Below, piece by piece: positions 7,420-16,139 of a stretch of DNA of 64,000 nucleotides. A model generated the notes under the pieces. That model saw nothing but the letters and a program-made list of their open reading frames with translations. It was not told where the DNA came from and searched no databases. Positions within the stretch are counted from its first letter, which is position 1, and each line of letters begins with the position of its first letter. The position numbers and the translations under genes are program-made. This DNA comes from Pseudomonas sp. ACM7 (GTDB lineage: Bacteria > Pseudomonadota > Gammaproteobacteria > Pseudomonadales > Pseudomonadaceae): assembly GCF_004136015.1 (NCBI RefSeq), contig NZ_CP024866.1, positions 636,327-700,326 of the forward strand. The letters are read 5' to 3'.

Positions 7420-10122
7420 TTATTGCCAGCCAAACCGGCGGATATAGAACCCTTTCACCGCCTGCGTCAGGCCCATGTACGCCAGCAGAATCACCGGCAG
7501 GAACACGAAGTACAGCGACGGCAGCGCCTGCAATTTGAAGTAGTGCGCCAGCGGTCCCATCGGCAGGAAGATACCGACGGCCATGATGATTCCGGTCATC
7601 ACCATCAACGGCATCGCCGCGCGGCTTTGCAGGAACGGGATTTTCGGTGTGCGGATCATGTGCACGATCAGCGTCTGGGTCAGCAGCCCGACCACGAACC
7701 AGCCGGACTGGAACAGGGTTTGATGGTCCGGGGTATTGGCGTCGAAGACGTACCACATCAAGGCAAACGTGGTGATATCGAAGATCGAGCTGATCGGTCC
7801 GAAAAACAGCATGAACCGGCCAACATCCGCTGGCTGCCAGCGCTGCGGTTTGCTCAGCATTTCTTCATCGACGTTGTCGAACGGGATGGCGATCTGCGAA
7901 ATGTCATAGAGCAGGTTCTGCACCAGCAGGTGCATCGGCAGCATCGGCAGGAACGGGATGAACGCACTGGCCACCAGCACCGAGAACACGTTGCCGAAGT
8001 TCGAGCTGGCGGTCATTTTGATGTACTTGAGCATGTTGGCGAAGGTCCGGCGCCCTTCCAGCACGCCCTCCTCCAGCACCATCAGGCTTTTCTCCAGCAG
8101 GATGATGTCCGCCGCTTCCTTGGCGATGTCGACGGCGCTGTCCACCGAAATACCGATATCGGCGGTGCGTAGCGCCGGCGCGTCGTTGATGCCATCGCCC
8201 ATGAAACCAACCACATGGCCGTTGCCCTTGAGCAAACGCACGATGCGCTCCTTGTGCGACGGCGTGAGTTTGGCGAAGACGTTGGTCGTCTCCACCGCTA
8301 TCGCCAGTTCGGCGTCGCTCATGCGCTCGATGTCGTTGCCCATCAGCAGCCCTTGTTGCTCCAGGCCGACTTCGCGGCAAATCTTCGCGGTCACCAGTTC
8401 GTTGTCACCGGTCAGCACTTTTACGGCCACGCCGTGAGCGGCCAAGGCTTTGAGGGCCGGCGCGGTGCTTTCCTTCGGTGGATCGAGAAACGCCACGTAA
8501 CCGATCAATGTCAGTTCCTGCTCATCCGCCAGGCTGTAGGTGTCGCGGCCCTCAATCATTGGCCGTGCGGCGACGGCTACGACACGAAGTCCTTCGGCGT
8601 TGAACGATGCGGTCACCTGACGAATCCGCGCCAGCAATTCATCGCTCAGTGCTTCATCGACCTCGCCATGACGCACCCGCGTGCACACCGCCAGCACTTC
8701 CTCCACCGCGCCTTTGCAGATCAGCAGGTGCGAATGATCGCGCTCGGCGACCACCACCGACATCCGCCGGCGAGTGAAGTCGAACGGGATCTCGTCGACC
8801 TTGCGAAACGCTGTGCCGACTTTCAGTTCACGGTGGATTTCCACGTGTTCGAGCACCGCCACGTCCAGCAGGTTTTTCAGGCCGGTCTGGTAGTAGCTGT
8901 TGAGGTAGGCCATTTCCAGCACGTCATCGGAGTCGTTGCCCCAGACATCGACATTGCGTGCCAGGAAGATCTTGTCCTGAGTCAGGGTGCCGGTCTTGTC
9001 GGTGCACAGCACGTCCATGGCGCCGAAGTTCTGGATCGCGTCGAGGCGTTTGACGATGACTTTTTTACGCGACAGGAACACCGCGCCCTTGGCCAGCGTC
9101 GAGGTGACAATCATCGGCAGCATTTCCGGGGTCAGGCCCACGGCAATCGATAGCGCGAACAGCAGCGCCTGGGTCCAGTCGCCCTTGGTGAAGCCGTTGA
9201 TGAACAGTACCAACGGCGCCATGACGAACATGAACCGGATGAGCAGCCAGCTGACTTTGTTGACGCCCGTCTGGAATGAAGTGGGTGCGCGATCGGTAGC
9301 GCCAACCCGCTGGGCCAGGGCGCCGAAATAGGTGTTGTTGCCCGTGGTCAGAACCACCGCCATCGCCGTGCCGGACACCACGTTGGTGCCCATGAACAGG
9401 ATGTTGTCGAGGTCGAGCGGATTGTGGGTATCGCCGTTCTGCTGGCGCGGGAATTTTTCCACCGGCATCGATTCGCCGGTCATGGCGGCCTGGCTGACGA
9501 ACAAGTCCTTGGCGTTGAGCACCCGGCAATCGGCGGGGATCATGTCACCGGCGGACAGCACGATCAGGTCGCCTGGCACCAGTTGCTTGATCGGCAGTTC
9601 GGTACGTTGCGCATCCCGACGCAACACCGTGGCGGTGTTGCTCACCATCGCCTTGAGCGCGTCGGCGGCCTGGTTGGATTTGGTTTCCTGCCAGAAGCGC
9701 AGCAATGTCGAGAGCACCACCATGGAGAAAATCACGATGGCGGCTTTCATGTCTTCGGTCAGCAAGGAGATGACCGCGAGCAAGGTCAGCAACAGGTTGA
9801 ACGGGTTTTTGTAGCAGTGCCACAAGTGGGTCCACCACGGCAGAGGCTGTTCGTGCTCGACTTCGTTGAGGCCGAATTGCACGCGCAGTGCATCGGCTTC
9901 GAGTTCGCTCAAGCCATCGGTGTGGCTACCGAGGTTGTTCAGCAGTTGGCCGGTGTCGCTGTTGGCGGCGCTCACGAGGGTTTGCGCCAGGGTGGGCGGT
10001 ACCTCGCGGCTGACCGTGGTGTCGGTGAAGTTTTCCAGCAGCGCCAGGCGACGGAAGTGTCGGGCGATGTGGCGGGTGCGCAGGAATCCGGCGAAGAATT
10101 CTTTGAGCAGGGTCAGGTTCAT
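7420..10122 (-). CDS. mgtA: Magnesium-importing P-type ATPase MgtA
   Basis: 900 residues, the usual MgtA/MgtB length. P-type features include the phosphorylation motif CTDKTGTLTQ, the TGES actuator loop (AAMTGESMPVEKF), the nucleotide-binding segment with ICKGAVEEV, and the hinge GDGINDAPALR. Membrane helices flank the cytoplasmic domains. MgtA imports Mg2+ down its electrochemical gradient at the cost of ATP when external Mg2+ is low. I chose the ATG at 10122 because GGGGGAAC lies just upstream; the annotated extension to 10191 has no site. The ~380 bases upstream contain many hairpins and perhaps a short upstream ORF, suggesting leader-based control. Confidence 0.95.
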   Translation of the reverse strand: MNLTLLKEFFAGFLRTRHIARHFRRLALLENFTDTTVSREVPPTLAQTLVSAANSDTGQLLNNLGSHTDGLSELEADALRVQFGLNEVEHEQPLPWWTHLWHCYKNPFNLLLTLLAVISLLTEDMKAAIVIFSMVVLSTLLRFWQETKSNQAADALKAMVSNTATVLRRDAQRTELPIKQLVPGDLIVLSAGDMIPADCRVLNAKDLFVSQAAMTGESMPVEKFPRQQNGDTHNPLDLDNILFMGTNVVSGTAMAVVLTTGNNTYFGALAQRVGATDRAPTSFQTGVNKVSWLLIRFMFVMAPLVLFINGFTKGDWTQALLFALSIAVGLTPEMLPMIVTSTLAKGAVFLSRKKVIVKRLDAIQNFGAMDVLCTDKTGTLTQDKIFLARNVDVWGNDSDDVLEMAYLNSYYQTGLKNLLDVAVLEHVEIHRELKVGTAFRKVDEIPFDFTRRRMSVVVAERDHSHLLICKGAVEEVLAVCTRVRHGEVDEALSDELLARIRQVTASFNAEGLRVVAVAARPMIEGRDTYSLADEQELTLIGYVAFLDPPKESTAPALKALAAHGVAVKVLTGDNELVTAKICREVGLEQQGLLMGNDIERMSDAELAIAVETTNVFAKLTPSHKERIVRLLKGNGHVVGFMGDGINDAPALRTADIGISVDSAVDIAKEAADIILLEKSLMVLEEGVLEGRRTFANMLKYIKMTASSNFGNVFSVLVASAFIPFLPMLPMHLLVQNLLYDISQIAIPFDNVDEEMLSKPQRWQPADVGRFMLFFGPISSIFDITTFALMWYVFDANTPDHQTLFQSGWFVVGLLTQTLIVHMIRTPKIPFLQSRAAMPLMVMTGIIMAVGIFLPMGPLAHYFKLQALPSLYFVFLPVILLAYMGLTQAVKGFYIRRFGWQ

Positions 10123-10138
10123 GGCAGTTCCCCCAGGG

Positions 10139-10201
10139 TCAGCCGGGAAACCGTCGAGCAGGCGTGTCGATACGCCGCGATGACGACACAAAGTCGAACA
10201 T
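10139..10201 (-). CDS. Possible 20-codon upstream ORF in the mgtA leader
   Basis: An ATG at 10201 opens a 20-codon frame ending 16 bases before the mgtA start. The peptide has four Arg and two Pro residues and ends in RRFPG. Proline- and arginine-rich leader peptides control mgtA in enteric bacteria (mgtL), which is why it is noted. No clear ribosome site precedes it, so it may be chance. Confidence 0.25.
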   Translation of the reverse strand: MFDFVSSSRRIDTPARRFPG

Positions 10202-10239
10202 CACGCACGGTTCAGCGTCGATGAGAGGGACGTCGGGAC

Positions 10240-10390
10240 ACGGACCAGGACTGGTCGCGATCGGGATGCCGCTGCTCGCTTTTCGGCGAGACAACGGCAC
10301 AAAAGACTGTGCGTTATCTTGCCGGGAAGGTGCCGGTTATCGAAACCGGCCGACTACTGTCACTCGAACAAGTACCCACTGTGGGTCTCC
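10240..10390 (-). promoter_or_regulatory. Structured 5' leader of mgtA, candidate RNA regulator
   Basis: Read on the minus strand, this stretch contains successive inverted repeats: ACCCACAGTGGGT (10374-10386), GCCGGTTTCGATAACCGGC (10332-10350), GCAC...GTGC around AGTCTTTT (10297-10312), CTCGCC GAAAA GCGAG (10274-10290) and GACCAG TC CTGGTC (10242-10255). I do not recognise an M-box or the Salmonella-type mgtA leader. A Mg2+-responsive role is inferred only from position. Confidence 0.45.
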
Positions 10391-10526
10391 GCTATTGATT
10401 GAAAACGCGCGAAGCTTACGCCCCGATTTCTGGAGAGTAAACGAAGCAAAGGCGTGTGGAGGGGGAATCGCGGGGTTCTTCAGGAAGGGTTCAGGATTCT
10501 GAATTTGTGCTGTTCTTCAGGGCCTC

Positions 10527-10600
10527 TTCGCGAGCAAGCCCGCTCCCACACTCGATCTGCGAACACAGGTCAAAATGTGGGAGCGGGCTTGCTCGCGAAG
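10527..10600. repeat. REP doublet between pvdA and the mgtA leader
   Basis: Inverted pair of the TCGCGAGCAAGCCCGCTCCC element with a ~25-base spacer, located between the pvdA stop codon and the mgtA upstream region. Confidence 0.9.
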
Positions 10601-10624
10601 GCGACTAAACAGGCGCTACATATC

Positions 10625-11962
10625 TTAGCTGGCGGTGGCTAGCAACAAATCCATCACCGAACGGCCATGCCCCCGTGCCTTGCCATGGTCATACAACGAA
10701 CCGGCAATTTCATCGGCACGGATCGGCAGGATCGACAGCAGCGTGTCGCTCAAACCATGGCTGGCCTGGCAGAAGCCCTGCATATAGATGCCGGCCTTGC
10801 AGCGCTCGTCAGTGATCAGTTTGTAATTACGGTCAACCTCGAAGTCACCCAGGTATTGTTCCAGCGGCGCCAGCAGTTTGCGGTGCATCTGGCGCTCGTA
10901 ACCGGTGGCCAGCACCACGGCGTCGTAATGACGGACGGTGACTTCACCGGTGGCGTTGTTGCGCACAGCCAACTCGATGCCGCGCTCGGTGGCGGTGGCT
11001 TTTTCGATGGTGGTCAGGGTACGGAACGCGTGGCGCGCAATGCCCGAGACTTTCTGGCGATAGAAGATGCCGTAGATGCGTTCGATCAGGTCGATGTCCA
11101 CCACCGAATAGTTGGTGTTGTGGTACTCGTTGACCAGACGCTCACGCTCGCTGCTCGCCTGCTGGAACACCAGATCAGTGAACTCCGGCGAGAACACTTC
11201 GTTGACGAACGGGCTGTCGTCCGCCGGTTTCAGGGCCGAGCCACGCAGGATCATGTCCACCTGTACCGACGGGAAGCTGTCGTTGAGGTCGATGAACGCT
11301 TCCGCCCCGCTCTGCCCGCCACCGATGATCGCGATGCTCATCGGCTGGTTGTTCACGCACGGTTGCTTGGCCATCTGCGCCAGGTACTGGGAGTGGTGGA
11401 ACACCCGGCTATCACCCTTGAGCGCCTTGAACGCTTCGGGAATGCGCGGTGTACCGCCGGCACTGACCACCACCGAGCGGGCGGTGCGAACGTGCTGCTG
11501 ACCGTGGGTATCGCGCGAGATCACCCGCAGCGCTTCGACCTGCTGGTTGTGCAGCACCGGCTCGATGGTCAGCACTTCTTCGCCATAGCGGCTCTGCGCT
11601 TCGAATTGCCCGGCGACCCAGCGCAGGTAATCGTTGTACTCCATGCGGCACGGATAAAAGGTACCCAGGTTGATGAAGTCCACCAGACGGCCGTGGTGCT
11701 TGAGGTAGTTGACGAAGGAGTAAGGGCTGGTCGGGTTGCGCAGGGTCACCAGGTCCTTGAGGAAGGAAATCTGCAACTCACTCTGGGTCACCAGGGTGTT
11801 GCCGTGCCAGCGGTAATCGGCCTGCTTGTCGAGAAACAGAACATCCAGCTCGCCCTGACTCGGCCCGCGTTCTTGCAGAGCGATGGCCAGCGCCAGGTTC
11901 GAAGGGCCGAAACCGACGCCGATCAGGTCGTGAACGATGGGCGATGCAATTGCCTGTGTCAT
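10625..11962 (-). CDS. pvdA: L-ornithine N5-monooxygenase PvdA
   Basis: 445 residues, the normal PvdA length. The N-terminal FAD-binding motif is GVGFGPSNLALAI, the NADPH-binding motif is IIGGGQSGAEAF near the middle, and ATGYERQMHRKLL is the C-terminal ATGY signature of this hydroxylase family. PvdA hydroxylates the side-chain amine of L-ornithine with O2, FAD and NADPH, supplying hydroxyornithine for the last two modules of the NRPS line. The ATG at 11962 is preceded by GAGGA. An exact TAAAT-N16-CGT iron-starvation box lies about 100 bases upstream, so transcription by PvdS under iron limitation is expected. It is followed by a REP doublet and mgtA-related sequence, so it appears monocistronic. 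Confidence 0.97.
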   Translation of the reverse strand: MTQAIASPIVHDLIGVGFGPSNLALAIALQERGPSQGELDVLFLDKQADYRWHGNTLVTQSELQISFLKDLVTLRNPTSPYSFVNYLKHHGRLVDFINLGTFYPCRMEYNDYLRWVAGQFEAQSRYGEEVLTIEPVLHNQQVEALRVISRDTHGQQHVRTARSVVVSAGGTPRIPEAFKALKGDSRVFHHSQYLAQMAKQPCVNNQPMSIAIIGGGQSGAEAFIDLNDSFPSVQVDMILRGSALKPADDSPFVNEVFSPEFTDLVFQQASSERERLVNEYHNTNYSVVDIDLIERIYGIFYRQKVSGIARHAFRTLTTIEKATATERGIELAVRNNATGEVTVRHYDAVVLATGYERQMHRKLLAPLEQYLGDFEVDRNYKLITDERCKAGIYMQGFCQASHGLSDTLLSILPIRADEIAGSLYDHGKARGHGRSVMDLLLATAS

Positions 11963-12059
11963 TTCCAGTGTCCTCTGGATGAACCCCCGAAGCAGCGGGG
12001 AGTAAGCCTAAGTGACCTGACCGGCCTTGGGCAGGACAGCAGATCGTCTGTTGAAGGGA

Positions 12060-12083
12060 ACGAGGACAATGAAAAAAAATTTA
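12060..12083 (-). promoter_or_regulatory. PvdS iron-starvation box before pvdA
   Basis: On the minus strand TAAAT (12083-12079) is followed after exactly 16 bases by CGT (12062-12060), the known PvdS promoter pattern. Confidence 0.85.
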
Positions 12084-12108
12084 ATGCAGCTTGATTGATC
12101 GGGTCGGA

Positions 12109-12591
12109 TCAATGGGCATCCCATTGCAGCATCCGCACCCGGCAATGCTTCATTGCATTGACGATGTGCTTCTCCACCAACGCGCGAGAAATACCGAGGT
12201 GTTCGGCGATCTCCGGGTGCGACAGACCTTCGATCTTGCGCAGCAGGAAACTCTCGCGGCACAACCGTGGCAATTCCGCCAATGCACGCTGGAGCATCTC
12301 CAGGCGTTGACCGTGATCGAGGCTGTGATGAGGGGATGGGGTGAAGTAGCGCTCTTCGTTGTCGAGCACTTCCAGGGATTCGACCTGACGCAGGGCATTG
12401 CGCCGATGGTCGTCGATCACCAGGTTGAGCGCGGTGCGGTACAGAAACGCCCGAGGTTGCTTGATCGGCGTGTCGCTGGAGCGCTCCAATACCCGCAGAT
12501 AAGCGTCATGCACCACATCTTCGGCCACCTGACGGTTGCCCAGCTTGGCGTTCAAAAAACACACCAGCTCGCGATAGTAGTTTTCCAACAT
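12109..12591 (-). CDS. fpvI: ECF sigma factor FpvI
   Basis: 160 residues, matching FpvI (about 159) rather than the longer PvdS (about 187). Region 2 includes RQVAEDVVHDAYLRV and FLYRTALNLVIDDHRR; region 4 includes LPRLCRESFLLRKIEGLSHPEIAEHLGIS. FpvI directs transcription of the ferripyoverdine receptor gene fpvA after signalling through FpvA and the anti-sigma factor FpvR. It sits between pvdA and pvdR exactly as in P. aeruginosa, but no fpvR-like gene is present next to it. A Fur-like site at 12685-12708 probably gives iron control. The ribosome site GGGAG is close to the ATG at 12591. Confidence 0.85.
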   Translation of the reverse strand: MLENYYRELVCFLNAKLGNRQVAEDVVHDAYLRVLERSSDTPIKQPRAFLYRTALNLVIDDHRRNALRQVESLEVLDNEERYFTPSPHHSLDHGQRLEMLQRALAELPRLCRESFLLRKIEGLSHPEIAEHLGISRALVEKHIVNAMKHCRVRMLQWDAH

Positions 12592-12684
12592 GACTCCCGG
12601 CCACAGGGGTGCGGTTTCTATCCTTGAGCCAGACCGGCGACCGCCGAAATAGGCAGTGGCACGATAGTGGCAGTTCGAGGCGCG

Positions 12685-12708
12685 TAATTTATAGTAATTC
12701 TCATATAG
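12685..12708 (-). promoter_or_regulatory. Probable Fur box before fpvI
   Basis: On the minus strand the stretch reads TATGAGAATTACTATAAATTA, a good fit to the Fur 7-1-7 pattern. It lies about 95 bases upstream of the fpvI start. Confidence 0.55.
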
Positions 12709-12770
12709 ATTTAAAGTATTGCTTCACCTTGCCTGACAAATAGTCCTGCTCGAGCACCTGCACACCCCTT

Positions 12771-12880
12771 CACCTGTAGGAGCTGTCGAGTGCAACGAGG
12801 CTGCGATCTTTTGTTCTTGCTTTTAAAAACAAGATCAAAAGATCGCAGCCTCGTTGCACTCGACAGCTCCTACACAGGTG
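12771..12880. repeat. 110-base near-perfect palindrome between fpvI and pvdR
   Basis: Two 43-45-base arms (CACCTGTAGGAGCTGTCGAG... and its complement) enclose a short T/A-rich centre that continues the symmetry (TTCTTG/CAAGAT). The arm core GTAGGAGCTG...GCGATCTTTT is a second repeat family, distinct from the GTGGGAGC REP type. It lies between the divergent fpvI and pvdR promoters. Confidence 0.85.
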
Positions 12881-12900
12881 TTACGCCATATGTCTGCGGC

Positions 12901-12924
12901 TAAATTCCACGCTGCCTTCATCGT
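12901..12924 (+). promoter_or_regulatory. PvdS iron-starvation box before pvdR
   Basis: TAAAT at 12901-12905, 16-base spacer, CGT at 12922-12924. It lies 61 bases before the pvdR start and should drive pvdR-pvdT-opmQ. Confidence 0.85.
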
Positions 12925-12985
12925 TTACAGGACAGCTCCCCGTCCCTTTGAGCGACGGGCCGATATCCATTGGCCGGAACCCTGC

Positions 12986-14158
12986 ATGAAACGTCCCCGA
13001 CAGACCCGACGCGCCCTGCTTGTAGCACTTTGTCTGATCCCCGTTATCGCCGTGGCCGCCTGGCAGATCATCCCGCCCGGCCGCGACCAGTTCGCCACCG
13101 TTCAGGTCACCCGCGCCGACATCGAAAGCAGCGTCACCGCGCTGGGTACCCTGCAACCTCGACGCTATGTCGACGTCGGTGCCCAGGCATCCGGGCAGAT
13201 CCACAAGATCCACGTGGAAGTCGGCGATGTGGTCAAGGAAGGCCAGTTGCTGGTGGAGATCGATCCGGCCACGCAACAGGCCAAACTCGACGCCGGGCGT
13301 TTCTCCATCGAAAACCTCAACGCGCAGCTGCAGGAACAACGGGCGCAGCACGACCTCGCCCGGCAGAAATTCCAGCGCCAGCAGAACCTCAAGGCCGGTG
13401 GCGCCACCCGCGAAGAAGACGTGCAGACCGCCGAGGCCGAACTGCGCGCCACCCAGGCCCGTATCGACATGTTCCAGGCGCAGATCCGCCAGGCCCAGGC
13501 CAGCCTGCGCAGCGATCAGGCGGAGCTGGGTTACACCCGAATCTATGCGCCCATGAGCGGAACCGTCGTTGCACTCGACGCCCGGGTCGGCCAGACCCTC
13601 AACGCCCAGCAACAAACGCCACTGATTCTGCGCATCGCCAAGTTGTCGCCGATGACCGTCTGGGCCGAGGTGTCGGAAGCCGACATCGGTCACGTCAAAC
13701 CCGGGATGACGGCCTGGTTCACCACCCTCAGCGGTGGCAACCGTCGCTGGAACAGCACCGTGCGGCAAATATTGCCGGTACCGCCCAAGCCGCTGGACCA
13801 GAGCAGCCAGGGCGGCGGCAGCCCGGCCAGTTCGAGCAAAAGCGGCAGCGCTCGCGTGGTGCTGTACACCGTATTGCTGGACGTCGACAACGCCGACAAC
13901 GCGCTGATGGCGGAAATGACCACGCAAGTCTTCTTCGTCGCCGAGCAGGCGAAAAACGTCCTCACCGCGCCCATCGCAGCCCTGCAAGCCGGCACTGGAG
14001 CGGACAACCAGACGGCACAAGTCGTCGCCAAAAACGGCCGCATCGAGCAACGCGACGTACGCACCGGCATCAGCGATCGCCTGCGGGTGCAGATCCTCGA
14101 CGGCTTGCAGGAAGGCGATCACCTGCTGATCGGCCCGACCGACGGGAGTGGCGGCTGA
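12986..14158 (+). CDS. pvdR: PvdR, periplasmic adaptor of the PvdRT-OpmQ efflux pump
   Basis: 390 residues of the MacA/HlyD membrane-fusion family. A short cytoplasmic start (MKRPRQTRR) is followed by one membrane helix, then a biotinyl-lipoyl-like half (PRRYVDVGAQASGQIHKI), a long alpha-helical hairpin (about 95-175, rich in Gln/Ala/Arg) and the returning half motif (YTRIYAPMSGTVVAL). It links the ABC transporter PvdT to the outer-membrane channel OpmQ. The system secretes or recycles pyoverdine in P. aeruginosa. The ATG at 12986 fits the family; the upstream extension runs into the palindrome and promoter. The stop abuts the pvdT start with no gap. A PvdS box lies upstream. Confidence 0.93.
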   Translation: MKRPRQTRRALLVALCLIPVIAVAAWQIIPPGRDQFATVQVTRADIESSVTALGTLQPRRYVDVGAQASGQIHKIHVEVGDVVKEGQLLVEIDPATQQAKLDAGRFSIENLNAQLQEQRAQHDLARQKFQRQQNLKAGGATREEDVQTAEAELRATQARIDMFQAQIRQAQASLRSDQAELGYTRIYAPMSGTVVALDARVGQTLNAQQQTPLILRIAKLSPMTVWAEVSEADIGHVKPGMTAWFTTLSGGNRRWNSTVRQILPVPPKPLDQSSQGGGSPASSSKSGSARVVLYTVLLDVDNADNALMAEMTTQVFFVAEQAKNVLTAPIAALQAGTGADNQTAQVVAKNGRIEQRDVRTGISDRLRVQILDGLQEGDHLLIGPTDGSGG

Positions 14159-16132
14159 ATGCTGACGCCCCTGATCGACCTGCAGGACATCCGCAAAGCC
14201 TACGGCGGCGGCGACTCACCGGAAGTTCACGTGTTGCGCGGCATCGACCTGTCGATTCATGCCGGGGAGTTCGTGGCGATCGTCGGTGCCTCCGGCTCCG
14301 GCAAGTCGACGCTGATGAACATCCTCGGCTGCCTCGACCGCCCGACCTCGGGCGAATACCGTTTCGCCGGGGAAAACGTCGCCGCACTCGACAGCGACGA
14401 ACTGGCCTGGCTGCGCCGCGAAGCCTTTGGCTTTGTGTTCCAGGGTTATCACCTGATCCCGTCCGGTTCGGCCCAGGAAAACGTCGAGATGCCGGCCATC
14501 TACGCAGGCTTGCCGGCCGCCGAACGCCACGCCCGCGCCGCCGCCCTGCTCGACCGCCTCGGTCTGGCCTCGCGCACCGGCAATCGTCCGCACCAGCTCT
14601 CCGGCGGCCAGCAACAACGGGTGTCCATCGCCCGCGCCTTGATGAACGGCGGCCACATCATCCTCGCCGACGAACCCACCGGCGCCCTCGACAGCCACAG
14701 CGGTGCCGAGGTCATGACCCTGCTCGACGAACTGGCAAGCCAGGGCCACGTGGTGATCCTCATTACCCACGACCGCGAAGTGGCGGCCCGGGCCAAACGC
14801 ATCATCGAAATTCGCGACGGGCTGATCATCAGCGACAGCGCCCGCGACAACCCTGAGGCACAAACTTCAGCCAACCCTGGCGCGCTGCAAGCGGTGGATC
14901 TGCGCAAGCGCCTGACCGAAGGCGCCGAAGCCACTGGCGCCTGGAAAGGCGAACTGGTCGATGCAGTGCAAGCCGCGTGGCGGGTGATGTGGATCAACCG
15001 CTTTCGCACCGCACTGACGTTGCTCGGGATCATCATCGGCGTCGCGTCGGTGGTGGTGATGCTGGCCGTCGGTGAAGGCAGCAAGCGCCAGGTGATGGCG
15101 CAAATGGGCGCGTTCGGCTCCAACATCATTTACCTCAGCGGCTCGTCGCCAAACCCGCGAACGCCGCTGGGCATCGTCACCCTGGATGACGTTGCGGCGG
15201 TGGGAAGCCTGCCGCAAGTGACACGGATCATGCCGGTCAATGGCCAGGAGGCCGGGGTGCGTTTCGGCAATCTCGACCATTTGAGTTACGTCGGCGGCAA
15301 CGACACCAATTTCCCGGCGATTTTCAACTGGCCGGTGGTGGAAGGCCGCTACTTCACCCAGGAAGATGAACGCAACGCGGCGGCAGTCGCGGTGATCGGC
15401 CACAAGGTGCGGACCAAGTTGCTCAAGGACGTCGCCAACCCGATCGGCCAGTACATCCTGATCGAGAACGTGCCGTTCCAGGTGGTCGGCGTGCTTGCCG
15501 AAAAAGGCGCCAGCTCCGGCGACTCCGACAGCGACGACCGCATCGCTATCCCCTATTCCGCTGCCAGCGTGCGGCTGTTCGGCACCCACAACCCCGAATA
15601 CGTGGCCATCGCCGCCGCCGATGCGCGCAAGGTCAAAGAGACGGAAAAAGCCATCGAGCAGTTGATGCTGCGACTGCACAACGGCAAAAAGGATTTCGAA
15701 CTGACCAACAACGCGGCGATGATCCAGGCTGAAGCACGCACGCAAAATACGCTGTCGCTGATGCTCGGCTCGATTGCCGCGATTTCGTTGCTGGTGGGCG
15801 GGATCGGTGTGATGAACATCATGCTCATGACCGTGCGCGAACGGACTCGGGAGATCGGCATCCGCATGGCCACTGGCGCCCGCCAACGGGACATCCTGCG
15901 CCAGTTCCTCACCGAAGCGGTGATGCTCTCGGTGGTCGGCGGGCTTGCCGGGATCGCCTTGGCGATGATCGTCGGCGGCGTGCTGATCCTCAGCGAAGTC
16001 GCCGTCGCGTTCTCCTTGATAGCGGTGCTCGGCGCCTTCGGCTGCGCTCTGGTCACCGGTGTTGTCTTCGGCTTCATGCCGGCCCGCAAAGCTGCCCGAC
16101 TCGACCCGGTCACGGCCCTTACCAGTGAATGA
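14159..16132 (+). CDS. pvdT: PvdT, MacB-like ABC transporter of the PvdRT-OpmQ pump
   Basis: 657 residues. The N-terminal ATPase (about 1-240) has Walker [10 protein letters not shown], signature [12 protein letters not shown] and Walker [14 protein letters not shown]. It is followed by a membrane helix near residue 285, a large periplasmic domain, and three C-terminal helices with the FtsX-type motif [17 protein letters not shown]. This is the MacB architecture, in which ATP hydrolysis drives transport of substrate from periplasm through the outer-membrane duct. The start codon directly follows the pvdR stop, and the opmQ start lies 7 bases beyond its own stop, so translation is probably coupled. 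Confidence 0.94.
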   Translation: MLTPLIDLQDIRKAYGGGDSPEVHVLRGIDLSIHAGEFVAIVGASGSGKSTLMNILGCLDRPTSGEYRFAGENVAALDSDELAWLRREAFGFVFQGYHLIPSGSAQENVEMPAIYAGLPAAERHARAAALLDRLGLASRTGNRPHQLSGGQQQRVSIARALMNGGHIILADEPTGALDSHSGAEVMTLLDELASQGHVVILITHDREVAARAKRIIEIRDGLIISDSARDNPEAQTSANPGALQAVDLRKRLTEGAEATGAWKGELVDAVQAAWRVMWINRFRTALTLLGIIIGVASVVVMLAVGEGSKRQVMAQMGAFGSNIIYLSGSSPNPRTPLGIVTLDDVAAVGSLPQVTRIMPVNGQEAGVRFGNLDHLSYVGGNDTNFPAIFNWPVVEGRYFTQEDERNAAAVAVIGHKVRTKLLKDVANPIGQYILIENVPFQVVGVLAEKGASSGDSDSDDRIAIPYSAASVRLFGTHNPEYVAIAAADARKVKETEKAIEQLMLRLHNGKKDFELTNNAAMIQAEARTQNTLSLMLGSIAAISLLVGGIGVMNIMLMTVRERTREIGIRMATGARQRDILRQFLTEAVMLSVVGGLAGIALAMIVGGVLILSEVAVAFSLIAVLGAFGCALVTGVVFGFMPARKAARLDPVTALTSE

Positions 16133-16139
16133 TCGATCT

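Noticed and set aside
10240..10390. M-box or yybP-ykoY riboswitch before mgtA.
   Set aside because: I could not match the conserved core of either class; left as an unclassified leader.
12970..14856. 628-codon plus-strand frame spanning pvdR and pvdT.
   Set aside because: Overlaps two conserved genes in another frame and is rich in Arg and Pro, typical of a shadow.
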